Assembly: GCF_964340395.1 (NCBI RefSeq)
Contig: NC_135549.1
Span: 35,304,332-35,368,331, forward strand
Direction of reading: 5' to 3'
Length of the DNA stretch: 64,000 nucleotides
Source: Glandiceps talaboti
Taxonomy: Eukaryota; Hemichordata; Enteropneusta; Spengelidae
Every line of letters starts with the position of its first letter. Within the stretch, counting starts at the first letter, position 1. The position numbers were made by a program, and so were the translations under genes. Shown piece by piece: positions 8,636 through 19,800 of the stretch. Under the pieces are notes generated by a model, which searched no databases, was not told the DNA's origin, and worked only from the letters and a program-made list of their open reading frames with translations.

Positions 8636-8676
8636 AGGCCACTAAGGGTTTAACAGTGAGGCCACTAAGGGTTTAA
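8636..8676. repeat. 18-bp direct repeat at the truncation point
   Basis: aggccactaagggtttaa occurs at 8,636-8,653 and 8,659-8,676, immediately beyond the last recognisable polymerase codon. It may mark the deletion or element junction. Confidence 0.8.
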
Positions 8677-8910
8677 TTTACTTATAATAGCTATAACAAA
8701 TTTAGTCAATTTTTAGTCAATTTTTATGTATAAGATTTATTTTACCTTTTAATAGGTTATATAGATATATTAAATAAATTAATTAATATAGAAATAAGAC
8801 TTTATTTGGCTATATAATAGATTAAAAAGGGACTGTGCTGTAAACCCTATTTTCTATACTACTGATTCCTGAGGATATTTCACACTGATCTATGTTTTGT
8901 CATTGCACAG

Positions 8911-9015
8911 AACTGCTAATAGTATATACAAACATTTAGACTTTTGTCGACAGGGCACACTCCACAGTATTATGACAGACATTAGATTTGAATTATTAAA
9001 AGTTCAGTTATTAAA
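8911..9015 (+). other. Weak candidate exon (plus strand)
   Basis: A pyrimidine-containing acceptor (ttttgtcattgcacag, ending at 8,910) precedes an open stretch that reads HLDFCRQGTLHSIMTDIRFELLKVQ, with a possible donor (aaa|gtgtgg) at 9,016. Its strand agrees with the AP5B1 exons downstream. I could not align it convincingly to AP5B1, and the open frame continues past the donor. It should be treated as a hint only. Confidence 0.15.
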
Positions 9016-9484
9016 GTGTGGAGTGTGCATAATTAGTAATAAATTAAATAATACTTATATATATATTCATATACAGAGGAGTAACCAAACTCCAAACTGT
9101 TATAACTTGAGCTTGAATGAGAAATGTCGCAAAATTAATTGAGTAGTAAACTTCAACTTCAGTGATATTCAACTAATGTCCTCCCAGACATTTTCATTAT
9201 GATATAATATTACACCCCTTAACTTTTTCATTTTCCTAACATGCAATTTTGAAATTACTTTTACTATATTTTAGACTCTCACAAATTAAATGCAGAAGTA
9301 TGTACAGATAAATTTGTGAAAGGGCGCCCTCAAACATCAATCAGCATAGCAAATATGAGCCGGCATAACAAATATATGCTCAAACGGATGCATTTTATTG
9401 ACAATAGGACCAAAAGGCACCATTCCTCTAAATTGTCTCTCACACAATGCATTATTATTATATACTTTTTAAATCCCTTCACTT

Positions 9485-9487
<3 letters not shown>

Positions 9488-9530
<43 letters not shown>
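9488..9530. repeat. (AAT)n microsatellite
   Basis: An uninterrupted aat run of about 14 units, followed by aactttatttgcc. Read on the minus strand this is aaataaagtt plus (att)n, the typical 3' tail of a LINE, so 9,530-9,700 may be a short 3' LINE relic. Confidence 0.85.
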
Positions 9531-9531
<1 letters not shown>

Positions 9532-9699
9532 TTTATTTGCCATATGCTAACAAAGCATTGGAAATTGAATTTTCACACGAGCTCATAAAAAACAAATTGG
9601 GAATAAAACTAAGAATATAAAAGAATAACAGAACAGACAATAAAACACACACGATACTAAAATTCATGTTTTGGTAAACATTTCATGAATATTAATGTT

Positions 9700-12600
9700 C
9701 AATTTACGTAATTAATGGTTTTCGGTAATTAAGCTATACCTCAACAATGCACTCTTTGATTTCATTGTAACTTGGCACATACATTTGTGACATAAAAGAG
9801 CAAATATATAATCGATTTAGCTTTTAGTTTTAATAAGTTATTGGCATAATTTGAGTAATTAGACGCCATGTCCACACAAAAGAAAGTTGTCCCTGGTCAG
9901 GAAACGTTGTCTAAAGTGGTGTGACGAAGCAAAATTTTTTTGTTGATTGTTCATGATTACTTCTGCAGTTGTCTTCCCTGAAGTAGCATTTAATGTAGAG
10001 AGCGTTATTTTGTGTTTTCCCTTGGTTCTGCAGTCTGTTGGACAAACATTAGAAAGAAGGAAGTCGAAGCAGGTAATTTAAGTGATGCAAACTCACCAGA
10101 AAACAATTCTTTTTCTTCTTCTTGGCCTTAAAATAGGTTTACAATGGGTGCGGATTTCACAAACAGAAGAAATATTTATCATCATTTGAATTTCAGCAAA
10201 TATGGACATATCATTTTGAAATTTCACTCTAATGTGCAGATGAATACAGAGAAATCATGTCTTTTTAGATTTTCGATTAGAAGTTTAGGAAGTATTATAT
10301 TACCCTTGAATTGTCTCCTTTTTACCACATTCTTTTCTCATTTCTCCTGATATCAAACTACCACTTTTTGTTGATTTCAAGCCTTGTAATTGTTTATCTA
10401 GTTCGGTATCTCAGGAAAAAAATACACTCTCACATATTTATCAAGTGCAATAATCTATCATTTACACCGAAATGTATGTGGTCAATTAAAAAATATGGAA
10501 AACAGACCAAGCCTACAAAGAAAATTGTCTTCAACACTGTTGGTTCATTGCCTATGTAAAAATTGATATTTCTATTCAGCAGTACATTGTGCATGGGTTC
10601 GCAATAATGTATCCATACTGGTGACCTATACATTGACCTCTATATAATTAGTGTACTGTGAGGATGTGCCACTCAACAAAATCTTGACAAAAATTATATG
10701 TGACAAAGTTGATGAAAGTTGGAAGCAGAACCTTACAGGATTTGGAGCAGATGGTATGTCTGATCGTGAAACAGGAATGTGTACACTTACCCAGTGACGT
10801 AGTAGGGCAATGATAGTTGTTAAACTGTTATGATGCTTACCATGAAGTATGTAAACTTTCTGATGCGTAATTTTGTGTATTATTTGCACTGGAAACAGGT
10901 GTGCATATCCCGTACATGTAGGGGATCACGAAAGCCGAGTGAAGTCGAGGATGGCAAGCTTGGGATTTGAAAAATCACAGATATAGAGCTAAATTTCTTG
11001 CATAAATGATGAAATTGCAAGACTACACCCTTACGGAATCTGGTATTTGTTTCTAGCAGGGAACATGAGATAGAGAAATTGCATATAACACAAACACAAC
11101 AGAGATTTGCAACAAACATTGGTGTGTATTGTCTAACTTCAAAATATAATAGCATTTGAAACATTTTTTCCCCCCAGGACCTATTTTGACTTCTCTTTCC
11201 AGTTTTCATCTCACTATCTGTACACTTTCCATGATTAATGATTTTCGGTAATTAGGCCATATTTTAAGAATGCATACTTCAATTTCAATATAATTTAGTA
11301 CATACATTAACCATAAGAAAACGTATATACCGGTATGTACTATAAAGTTTGTTGATGTACCTTACAGTGTTAATGAATAATTTGCATAATTAATTGTTTT
11401 TTGTAATTAGGGTATATCTTAAGAATGCATACTTCAATTTCAATATAATTCAGAGGTCGCGTTAATGTGTTATTCATGCATATTTGACGCCATATTTGAC
11501 ACTTGGGACGCATTTTTTTGTATGTATGTGACACTGGGGACATGTCATAAACAGGGGCAAATGGGGCTTACTCTTGGCAAATGTATGGTTGTCATCTTTG
11601 CTTTGAAGTTGTAGAACAAGGCATCATGGATTTAGTCAGTTCTGATTGTAACTATCTTCAAGTTCTAAATCTCTGTGTAGTGTGACCTGTGAAATTAGAA
11701 TATGACCCATCGTATGCAAAACGTTTCAACAGTTTCATGTGCCCCATGACCATTTCGTTTGGGTAGTTTAGAAATGACGTGATATTATCATTACTTATCC
11801 ACTTGATTGGTTACTTATTAACAGACGTGGTTAGAGTCTTTCATAAGGGTTTCCATCAATAGTACGATCATTCTCTCACAGACGAAGCGATGATTAAATA
11901 GACCACATCGATGGACAGTAGTCAGTGCTGAAAACTTCACATAGATAAATTATACAGCCACATCACCATTTCATTCTCACTAAATCTGATAGTTTTTTTT
12001 GAGCTTCGTTACAGGATCGAACGCATTACGTGAATTTACAGGTCACTACATGCTCTTCGAAGCTTCGAATCTGGGGTGAAGAATAAACAAGTATCTTGGT
12101 GTATACCAAATTAATAGTTCTCCTCAGCGACACAAAATTTGTATCAAACTTTGACAACTGTGTCTCTGTCAAATTTAAAGTTCATGCTGTCGTTCATACT
12201 TCGTGTCGTGGAACTAATAGTTTGTGGATTGCAGTATTGTATCATAATGTAGTTTTATGTACTCTGTACGGTCCCGACTACGAGAACCGCTCTAACATAG
12301 ATTCATCCGGAGTTCGTTCTCAGAGCACATATTTTTAGAGAGTGATTACCATAGAAAATCGACAGTCTAGAAAGATGAAGTTAAACCACTGTATAGCGTA
12401 TTGTTCAATGTTGCATATAAATGTTTTCTTTTTGGAAGTGCAAACTATGTACTTGTATACGGTGTGCAGGAGAATGACACTGATGTGTTCATGTACATGT
12501 ATTTACATTTATAACGTATTTACATGTAGAGTGCATGCAATTTTGGTAAAGACGCACCGTAATAGGATTTTTGACGCTAATTTTTGCAGGAATGCATTAA

Positions 12601-12740
12601 CCATAACAAAGCGGATATGTCCTATAAAATTTGTTGATATAGCTTACTGTTTTAATAAAAGATTTGCATAATTCATGAAATTAAGCAGTATCATGCACTC
12701 TTAAAATTCCGTATAATTTGGCACATACATACACCTAAGA
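9700..12740. repeat. Dispersed ~125-bp repeat family (aataatttgcataattaat) and unannotated spacer
   Basis: Diverged units containing aatttgcataattaatgatt, ggtaattaggctatatctta and atacttcaatttcaatataa occur at about 9,700-9,860, 11,225-11,455 and 12,585-12,740. The same family forms the arrays at 51.6-52.3 and 53.1-53.5 kb. The stretch 9,860-11,225 shows no gene I can support. The stretch 11,456-12,584 interrupts a unit between attcag and cattaaccataac, so it looks like a later insertion of about 1.1 kb, but I found no clear terminal repeats. Confidence 0.6.
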
Positions 12741-12777
12741 AAGCACACTTGTCCCAAAGAAAGCCTGTTACCATAGT

Positions 12778-12831
12778 TTTTAGCACAACTGAACTGATAC
12801 GGTTCAGTAGTGCTATAGTAGGCATGGCAAA

Positions 12832-12862
<31 letters not shown>

Positions 12863-14115
12863 CAACTTAAAGTCAAATACTGCTGGACCGATTGCTTTGA
12901 TATTTGGTGGTCATATTACTTCTGGTGTCTAGTCAGGAAATTGTTCAAATGAAAATGATTGCATCAGAGATGTGGGTTTTGGGTCAAAAAATGTAACTTT
13001 GGTAAAAAAACTTAAACTCCAAAACTACTGGGCAGATTGGTATGAAATTTGATGGGAAGATTCTTAGGGGTGAGTAAATTAAGATTTGTTCATGACACGA
13101 TGATTCCCTTAGTAATATGCAAATTAGGGCTAAAAATGTGTCATTTTTGGTCAAAAACCTATAATTCCAAAACTGTTCAGTGGATTGGGCTGAAATGTAA
13201 AAGGGATGCATCTGTGGGTATATAAATGTAGAAATATTTAGCATATAATGATCTCATTAGTTGTATGCAAATTAGGTGTAAAAAATGTGAATTTTACATC
13301 TCAAAAAGTACTTGGTCAATGAGACTGAAACTTGGTGAGATGTTTCTAGAAGTGTTATTCTGCAGATTTTCTTCAAAATATTTTGACACAATTGGCCCTA
13401 GCAACCATGACCATGCCCTTAGCGACAACCAAATGGCAGTATATTTTGGTCAAATAACAACATCATGTGGTAGGCAAGTGAGTAAACATTCAAAAAATGT
13501 ATGCAAATATCCCTAGCATTCATGACCACGCCCATAGCAACAGCCAAATGGAAGTATGTATGCAAATGTCCTAGCAACAAGACCACACCCAAAGCAACAG
13601 CCAAATGATCACATATATTGTGAAGATGACGGGGATTAATAGACAATTGAATAAAAACTTTCAAAAAATGTAAAAAAACTATGTAAATTTGCCTAGCAAC
13701 AAGACCACGCCCATAGCAACAGCCAAGTAATCACATATATTGTAAAGATAACAGGAATTGAAAAACAAATGAATAAACATTCAAAAAATGTATGCACATA
13801 TATCTAACAACAAGACCATGCCCATAGCAACAGCCAAATGATCATGTATGTTGCAAAGATAATATCTGGAATTCATACACAAGTGAACAAAAACATTAAA
13901 ATATGTATGCAAGTATATCTAGCAATATGACCATGCCCATAGCAACAGCCAAATGATCGTGTATATCACAAAGATAGCAACATGGTTGGATAGGCAACTG
14001 GATATAGTCAATCAGCAAATGAACACCTGGAAACATGGACTAGAATATGGATAAACATTCTTTTAAACTGTTCAGTTGTGCTACAATGCCATTGGCGGTA
14101 CTTTTTAGATAATTT
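12778..14115 (+). repeat. Dispersed repeat family T, most complete copy, with internal ~115-bp tandem units
   Basis: It starts with a hairpin-like agcacaactgaac...gttcagtagtgct, then a (TG)n tract (about 12,832-12,860), a conserved body (aaacaacttaaagtcaaata, cagattggtatgaaatttg, gatatgcaaattag-type motifs), and then four to five tandem units of about 115 bp. The units contain tatgcaaat, ctagcaacaagaccatgccc and atagcaacagccaaatga. It ends near ttcagttgtgctacaatgcc. Related copies recur through the window in both orientations. There is no coding potential, so it is a non-autonomous dispersed element of unknown class. Confidence 0.75.
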
Positions 14116-14185
14116 GCATAATTAGTGATTCCCTAACGAGAGGCATTTAGTTTAAATCTAGTGTACTTAATAGTAATTTGAAGGC

Positions 14186-14305
14186 ATGGCATTAAAAGAC
14201 CAGACCTTCTGTTACAGCTCATTCTCTGTAGTGAAGGCATTAACAGACAAGACTTTTTGTTACAGTTCATTCTCTGTAGATGTACTGAGAGCATTAACAG
14301 ACCAG
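14186..14305 (+). repeat. Triplicated segment spanning the acceptor of the first AP5B1 exon
   Basis: Three consecutive, slightly diverged copies of about 50 bp begin with gcattaa(a/c)agacca at about 14,191, 14,237 and 14,291. The first two each carry ctgttacag or ttgttacag and then tcattctctgtag. The third runs into the exon. The duplication gives the exon several potential 3' splice sites. Confidence 0.75.
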
Positions 14306-14401
14306 TCTATTTGTACTCCAATATCAGCAATTTTAGAAGATCTGGGACACTATTTGTTGATATTAGAAAGAGCTGCTGAAGAAAAGGAAATTACACAAAA
14401 T
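14280..14401 (+). CDS. AP5B1: AP-5 complex subunit beta-1, exon A
   Basis: This is the first recognised exon of a host gene encoding the large beta subunit of the AP-5 adaptor complex, which acts with spatacsin and spastizin in late-endosome/lysosome sorting. It encodes VLRALTDQSIC through ILEDLGHYLLILERAAEEK to ITQN and ends at a perfect donor (aaat|gtaagt at 14,402) in phase 0. It corresponds to the human region just before the TLNFLQ segment. The acceptor is ambiguous because the upstream DNA is a triplicated unit; candidates are ctctgtag (exon from 14,280) and tgttacag (from 14,266). The call rests on this exon plus the three downstream ones, which join in compatible phases into a continuous AP5B1-like stretch. 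Earlier exons were not found. Confidence 0.75.
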
Positions 14402-14529
14402 GTAAGTTTTGATATTATTAGCAAAACAAAACTGTAAAGTTCTGAGGTTGACATAGAGGTGTGTGTATTTGTTTGCATGTGTGTGTGCAATTGTGGTGGG
14501 CTGATTGCAGTGAACTTTGGTTTTGGAAT

Positions 14530-16468
14530 CTTGTTAGTGGGGATGTTAGTTGTTTAGGTCTGGGTTAGTGGAGATATTAGTCGTTTGGGTTTAGTTCGTG
14601 GGAATGTTAGTTGTTTAGGTCAAGTAAGTGGAGATGTTACTTGTTTAGGTCTGGGTTAGTGGAGATGTTAGTTGTTTGGGTCTAGTTAGTGGAGATGTTA
14701 GTTGTTTGGGTCTAGTTAGTGGAGATGTTAGTTGTTTGGGTCTAGTTAGTGGAGATGTTAATTCTTTGGGTCTAGTTAGTAGAGATGGTAATTGTTTGGG
14801 TCTAGTTAGTGGAGATGTTAGTTGTTTGGGTCTAGTTAGTAGAGATGTTAGTTGTTTGGGTCTAGTTAGTGGGAATGTTAGTTGTTTTGGTCTAGTTAGT
14901 AGAGATGTTAGTTGTTTGGGTCTCGTTGATTGAGATGTTAGTTGTTTGGGTCTAGTTAGTGTAGATGTTAGTTGTTTGGGTCTAGTTAGTAGAGATGTTG
15001 TTTGGGTCTAGTTAGTGGAGATGTTGTTTGGGTCTAGTTAGTGGAGATGTTGTTTGGGTCTAGTTAGTGGAGATGTTAGTTGTTTGGGTCTAGTTAGTGG
15101 AGATGTTAGTTGTTTGGGTCTAGTTAGTGGAGATGTTAATTCTTTGGGTCTAGTTAGTAGAGATGTTAGTTGTTTGGGTCTAGTTAGTGGGAATGTTAGT
15201 TGTTTTGGTCTAGTTAGTAGAGATGTTAGTTGTTTGGGTCTCGTTGATTGAGATGTTAGTTGTTTGGGTCTAGTTAGTGGAGATGTTAGTTGTTTGGGTC
15301 TAGTTAGTGGAGATGTTAGATGTTTGGGTCTAGTTAGTGGAGATGTTAGATGTTTGGGTCTAGTTAGTAGAGATGTTAGTTGTTTGGGTCTAGTTGATGG
15401 AGAGGTTAGTTGCTTTGGTCTAGTTAGTAGAGATGTTAGTTGTTTGGGTCCAGTTAGTAGAGATGTTAGTTGTTTGGGTCTAGTAAGTTGGAATGTTAGT
15501 TGTTTGGGTCTAGTTAGTGGAGATGTTAGTTGTTTTGGACTAGTTAGTAGAGATGTTAGTTGTTTGGGTCTCGTTGATTGAGATGTTAGTTGTTTGGGTC
15601 TAGTTAGTAGAGATGTTAGTTGTTTGGGTCTAGTTAGTGGAGATGTTAGTTGTTTTGGACTAGTTAGTAGAGATGTTAGTTGTTTGGGTCTCGTTGATTG
15701 AGATGTTAGTTGTTTGGGTCTAGTTAGTAGAGATGTTAGTTGTTTGGGTCTAGTTAGTAGAGATGTTAGTTGTTTTGGACTAGTTAGTAGAGATGTTAGT
15801 TGTTTGGGTCTAGTTAGTGGAGTTGTTAGTTGTTTGGGTCTAGTTAGTGGAGATGTTAGTTGTTTGGGTCTAGTTAGTGGAGTTGTTAGTTGTTTGGGTC
15901 TAGTTAGTAGAGATGTTAGTTGTTTGGGTCTAGTTAGTAGAGATGTTAGTTGTTTGGGTCTAGTTGGTGGAGATGTTAGTTGTTTGGGTCTAGTTAGTAG
16001 AGATGTTAGTTGTTTGGGTCTAGTTAGTGGGAATGTTAGTTGTTTTGGTCTAGTTAGTAGAGATGTTAGTTGTTTGGGTCTCGTTGATTGAGATGTTAGT
16101 TGTTTGGGTCTAGTTAGTGGAGATGTTAGATGTTTGGGTCTAGTTAGTGGAGATGTTAGATGTTTGGGTCTAGTTAGTAGAGATGTTAGTTGTTTGGGTC
16201 TAGTTGATGGAAATGTTAGTTGCTTTGGTCTATAGCTAGTTAGTGGAGATGTTAGTTGTTTGGGTCTAGTTAGTAGAGATGTTAGTTGTTTGGGTCTAGT
16301 TAGTAGAGATGTTAGTTGTTTGGGTCCAGTTAGTAGAGATGTTAGTTGTTTGGGTCTAGTTAGTAGAGATGTTAGTTGTTTGGGTCTAGTTAGTAGAGAT
16401 GTTAGTTGTTTGGGTCTAGTTGGTGGAGATGTTAGTTGTTTGGGTCTAGTTAGTGGAGATGTTAATAA
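14530..16468 (+). repeat. 30-bp minisatellite, about 64 units
   Basis: The consensus unit is gttagttgtttgggtctag followed by ttagtggagat. It begins about 130 bases after the exon A donor, inside the first recognised intron. Single-base variants (gtggagat / gtagagat, tttggg / ttttgg, tctag / tccag) are shared by groups of units. A block containing gggaatgtt, ttttggtc and ctcgttgattgag recurs at about 14,870, 15,190 and 16,030, showing higher-order duplication. Because 30 is a multiple of three, long frames are open on the plus strand and read as a decapeptide repeat (DVSCLGLVSG); I regard these as non-coding. Confidence 0.95.
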
Positions 16469-16475
16469 TTGCTGA

Positions 16476-16884
16476 TGATTATGATAGACATCAGTAAACG
16501 AAAACTACAATCTCCCCTTTGCTGATGTTTACGCACATTACCTGACTATTGCCTGTGTTGGTGGGTACATTTATTAATTTGAAGTGTCCATGTATGTTCC
16601 CCTTAGTTTTGAAATAGGCAAAATAAATGAAACTGCTAGGAAATAGTAATGTTGTAATTTTGGAGACACATGAATACCCACGGAAAACTTAGAGAAGGCA
16701 TATCGCGACATACAGCGCAATAATTTTGTCCATAATACCGGGGTATGCTATTGATTCGATTTGCTCCAAGCATAAGAGTATCACCCTCACTCGAAATCAT
16801 TGCATGTAAACAGCACTGTATACCATTCAAAAGCTGAAGTTCATACAAGTTACGTGCTAAATTTTGATGATAAGAGGAGAACAA
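16476..16884. other. Unique intronic spacer
   Basis: About 400 bases between the two minisatellites with no supported gene. Small open frames on the minus strand lack splice or codon support. Confidence 0.6.
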
Positions 16885-19800
16885 CAACAACACATCTATA
16901 ATGTAGAATACTTTCACAACAACACATCTACAATGTAGAATACTTTCACAACAACATGTCTACAATGTATTATACTATCACAACAACATGTCTATAATGT
17001 AGAATACTTTCACAGCAACACATCTACAATGTAGAATACTTTCACAACAACATGTCTACAATGTAGAATACTATCACAACAACATGTCTGCAATGTAGAA
17101 TACTTTCACAGCAACACATCTACAATGTAGAATACTATCACAACAACACATCTACAATGTAGAATACTACCACAACAACATGTCTATAATGTAGAATACT
17201 ATCACAACAACATGTCTACAATGTAGAATACTATCACAACAACATGTCTACAATGTAGAATACTATCACAACAACATGTCTACAATGTAGAATACTATCA
17301 CAACAACACATCTATAATGTAGAATACTATCACAACAACACATCCACAATGTAGCATACTATCACAACAACATGTCTGCAATGTAGAATACTACCACAAC
17401 AACATGTCTATAATGTAGAATACTATCACAACAACATGTCTACAATGTAGAATACTATCACAACAACATGTCTACAATGTAGAATACTTTCACAGCAACA
17501 CATCCACAATGTAGAATACTATCACAACAACACATCTACAATGTAGAATACTATCACAACAACATGTCTGCAATGTAGAATACTTTCACAGCAACACATC
17601 TACAATGTAGAATACTATCACAACAACACATCTACAATGTAGAATACTACCACAACAACATGTCTATAATGTAGAATACTATCACAACAACATGTCTACA
17701 ATGTAGAATACTATCACAACAACATGTCTACAATGTAGAATACTATCACAACAACATGTCTACAATGTAGAATACTATCACAACAACACATCTATAATGT
17801 AGAATACTATCACAACAACACATCTACAATGTAGAATACTATCACAACAACACATCTACAATGCAGAATACTACCACAACACATCTACAATGCAGAATAC
17901 TTTCACAACAACACATCTATAATGTAGAATACTATCACAACAACACATCTACAATGTAGAATACTATCACAACAACACATCTACAATGTAGAATACTATC
18001 ACAACAACACATCTACAATGTAGAATACTATCACAACAACACATCTACAATGCAGAATACTACCACAACAACACATCTACAATGCAGAATACTATCACAA
18101 CAACACATCTATAATGTAGAATACTATCACAACAACATGTCTACAATGTAGAATACTATCAGAACACCATGCCTACAATGTAGAATACTATCACAACAAC
18201 ACATCTATAATGTAGAATACTATCACAACAACACATCTACAATGTAGAATACTTTCACAAGAACACATCTACAATGTAGAATAATATCACAACAACACAT
18301 CTACAATGGAGAATACTATCACAACAACACATCTACAATGTAGAATACTATCACAACAACACATCTACAATGTAGAATACTATCACAACAACACATCTAC
18401 AATGTAGAATACTTTCACAACAACATGTCTACAATGTAGAATACTATCACAACAACACATCTACAATGTAGAATACTATCACAACAACATGTCTATAATG
18501 TAGAATACTATCACAACAACACATCTACAATGTAGAATACTATCACAACAACACATCTACAATGTAGAATACTTTCACAACAACACATCTACAATGTAGA
18601 ATACTATCACAACACATCTACAATGTAGAATACTTTCACAACACATCTATAATGTAGAATACTATCACAACAACATGTCTACAATGTAGAATACTATCAC
18701 AACAACATGTCTATAATGTAGAATACTTTCACAACAACACATCTACAATGTAGAATACTTTCACAACAACACATCTACAATGTAGAATACTATCACAACA
18801 ACACATCTACAATGCAGAATACTTTCACAACAACACATCTACAATGCAGAATACTTTCACAACAACACATCTATAATGTAGAATACTATCACAACAACAC
18901 ATATACAATGTAGAATACTATCACAACAACATGTCTATAATGTAGAATACTATCACAACAACACATCTACAGTGTAGAATACTATCACAACAACACATCT
19001 ACAATGCAGAATACTACCACAACAACACATCTACAATGCAGAATACTATCACAACAACACATCTATAATGTAGAATACTATCACAACAACATGTCTACAA
19101 TGTAGAATACTATCAGAACACCATGCCTACAATGTAGAATACTATCACAACAACACATCTATAATGTAGAATACTATCACAACAACACATCTACAATGTA
19201 GAATACTTTCACAAGAACACATCTACAATGTAGAATAATATCACAACAACACATCTACAATGGAGAATACTATCACAACAACACATCTACAATGTAGAAT
19301 ACTATCACAACAACACATCTACAATGTAGAATACTATCACAACAACACATCTACAATGTAGAATACTTTCACAACAACATGTCTACAATGTAGAATACTA
19401 TCACAACAACACATCTACAATGTAGAATACTATCACAACAACATGTCTATAATGTAGAATACTATCACAACAACACATCTACAATGTAGAATACTATCAC
19501 AACAACACATCTACAATGTAGAATACTTTCACAACAACACATCTACAATGTAGAATACTATCACAACACATCTACAATGTAGAATACTTTCACAACACAT
19601 CTATAATGTAGAATACTATCACAACAACATGTCTACAATGTAGAATACTATCACAACAACATGTCTATAATGTAGAATACTTTCACAACAACACATCTAC
19701 AATGTAGAATACTTTCACAACAACACATCTACAATGTAGAATACTATCACAACAACACATCTACAATGCAGAATACTTTCACAACAACACATCTACAATG

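Larger units (their letters stand above)
1..8680 (-). mobile_element. Polinton/Maverick-like endogenous virus, left part outside window
   Basis: About 8.6 kb densely packed with virus-like genes, most on the minus strand. It holds a capsid protein, a chromodomain integrase, membrane proteins, a divergent minor-capsid-like gene and a protein-primed polymerase B remnant. This combination defines the Polinton/Maverick and adintovirus group of integrating dsDNA elements. No packaging ATPase or adenain-like protease is visible, so they are either beyond the left edge or lost. The right boundary is inferred from the last recognisable polymerase codon near 8,625, followed by an 18-bp direct repeat at 8,636-8,676. 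I could not identify terminal inverted repeats or the target duplication. Gene spacing is only tens of bases, unlike the surrounding host DNA. Confidence 0.85.

Noticed and set aside
14676-16475. Long plus-strand open frames reading a decapeptide repeat (DVSCLGLVSG)
   Set aside because: They are the translation of a 30-bp minisatellite whose unit length is a multiple of three. They lie in an intron and have no start context or flanking coding sequence.
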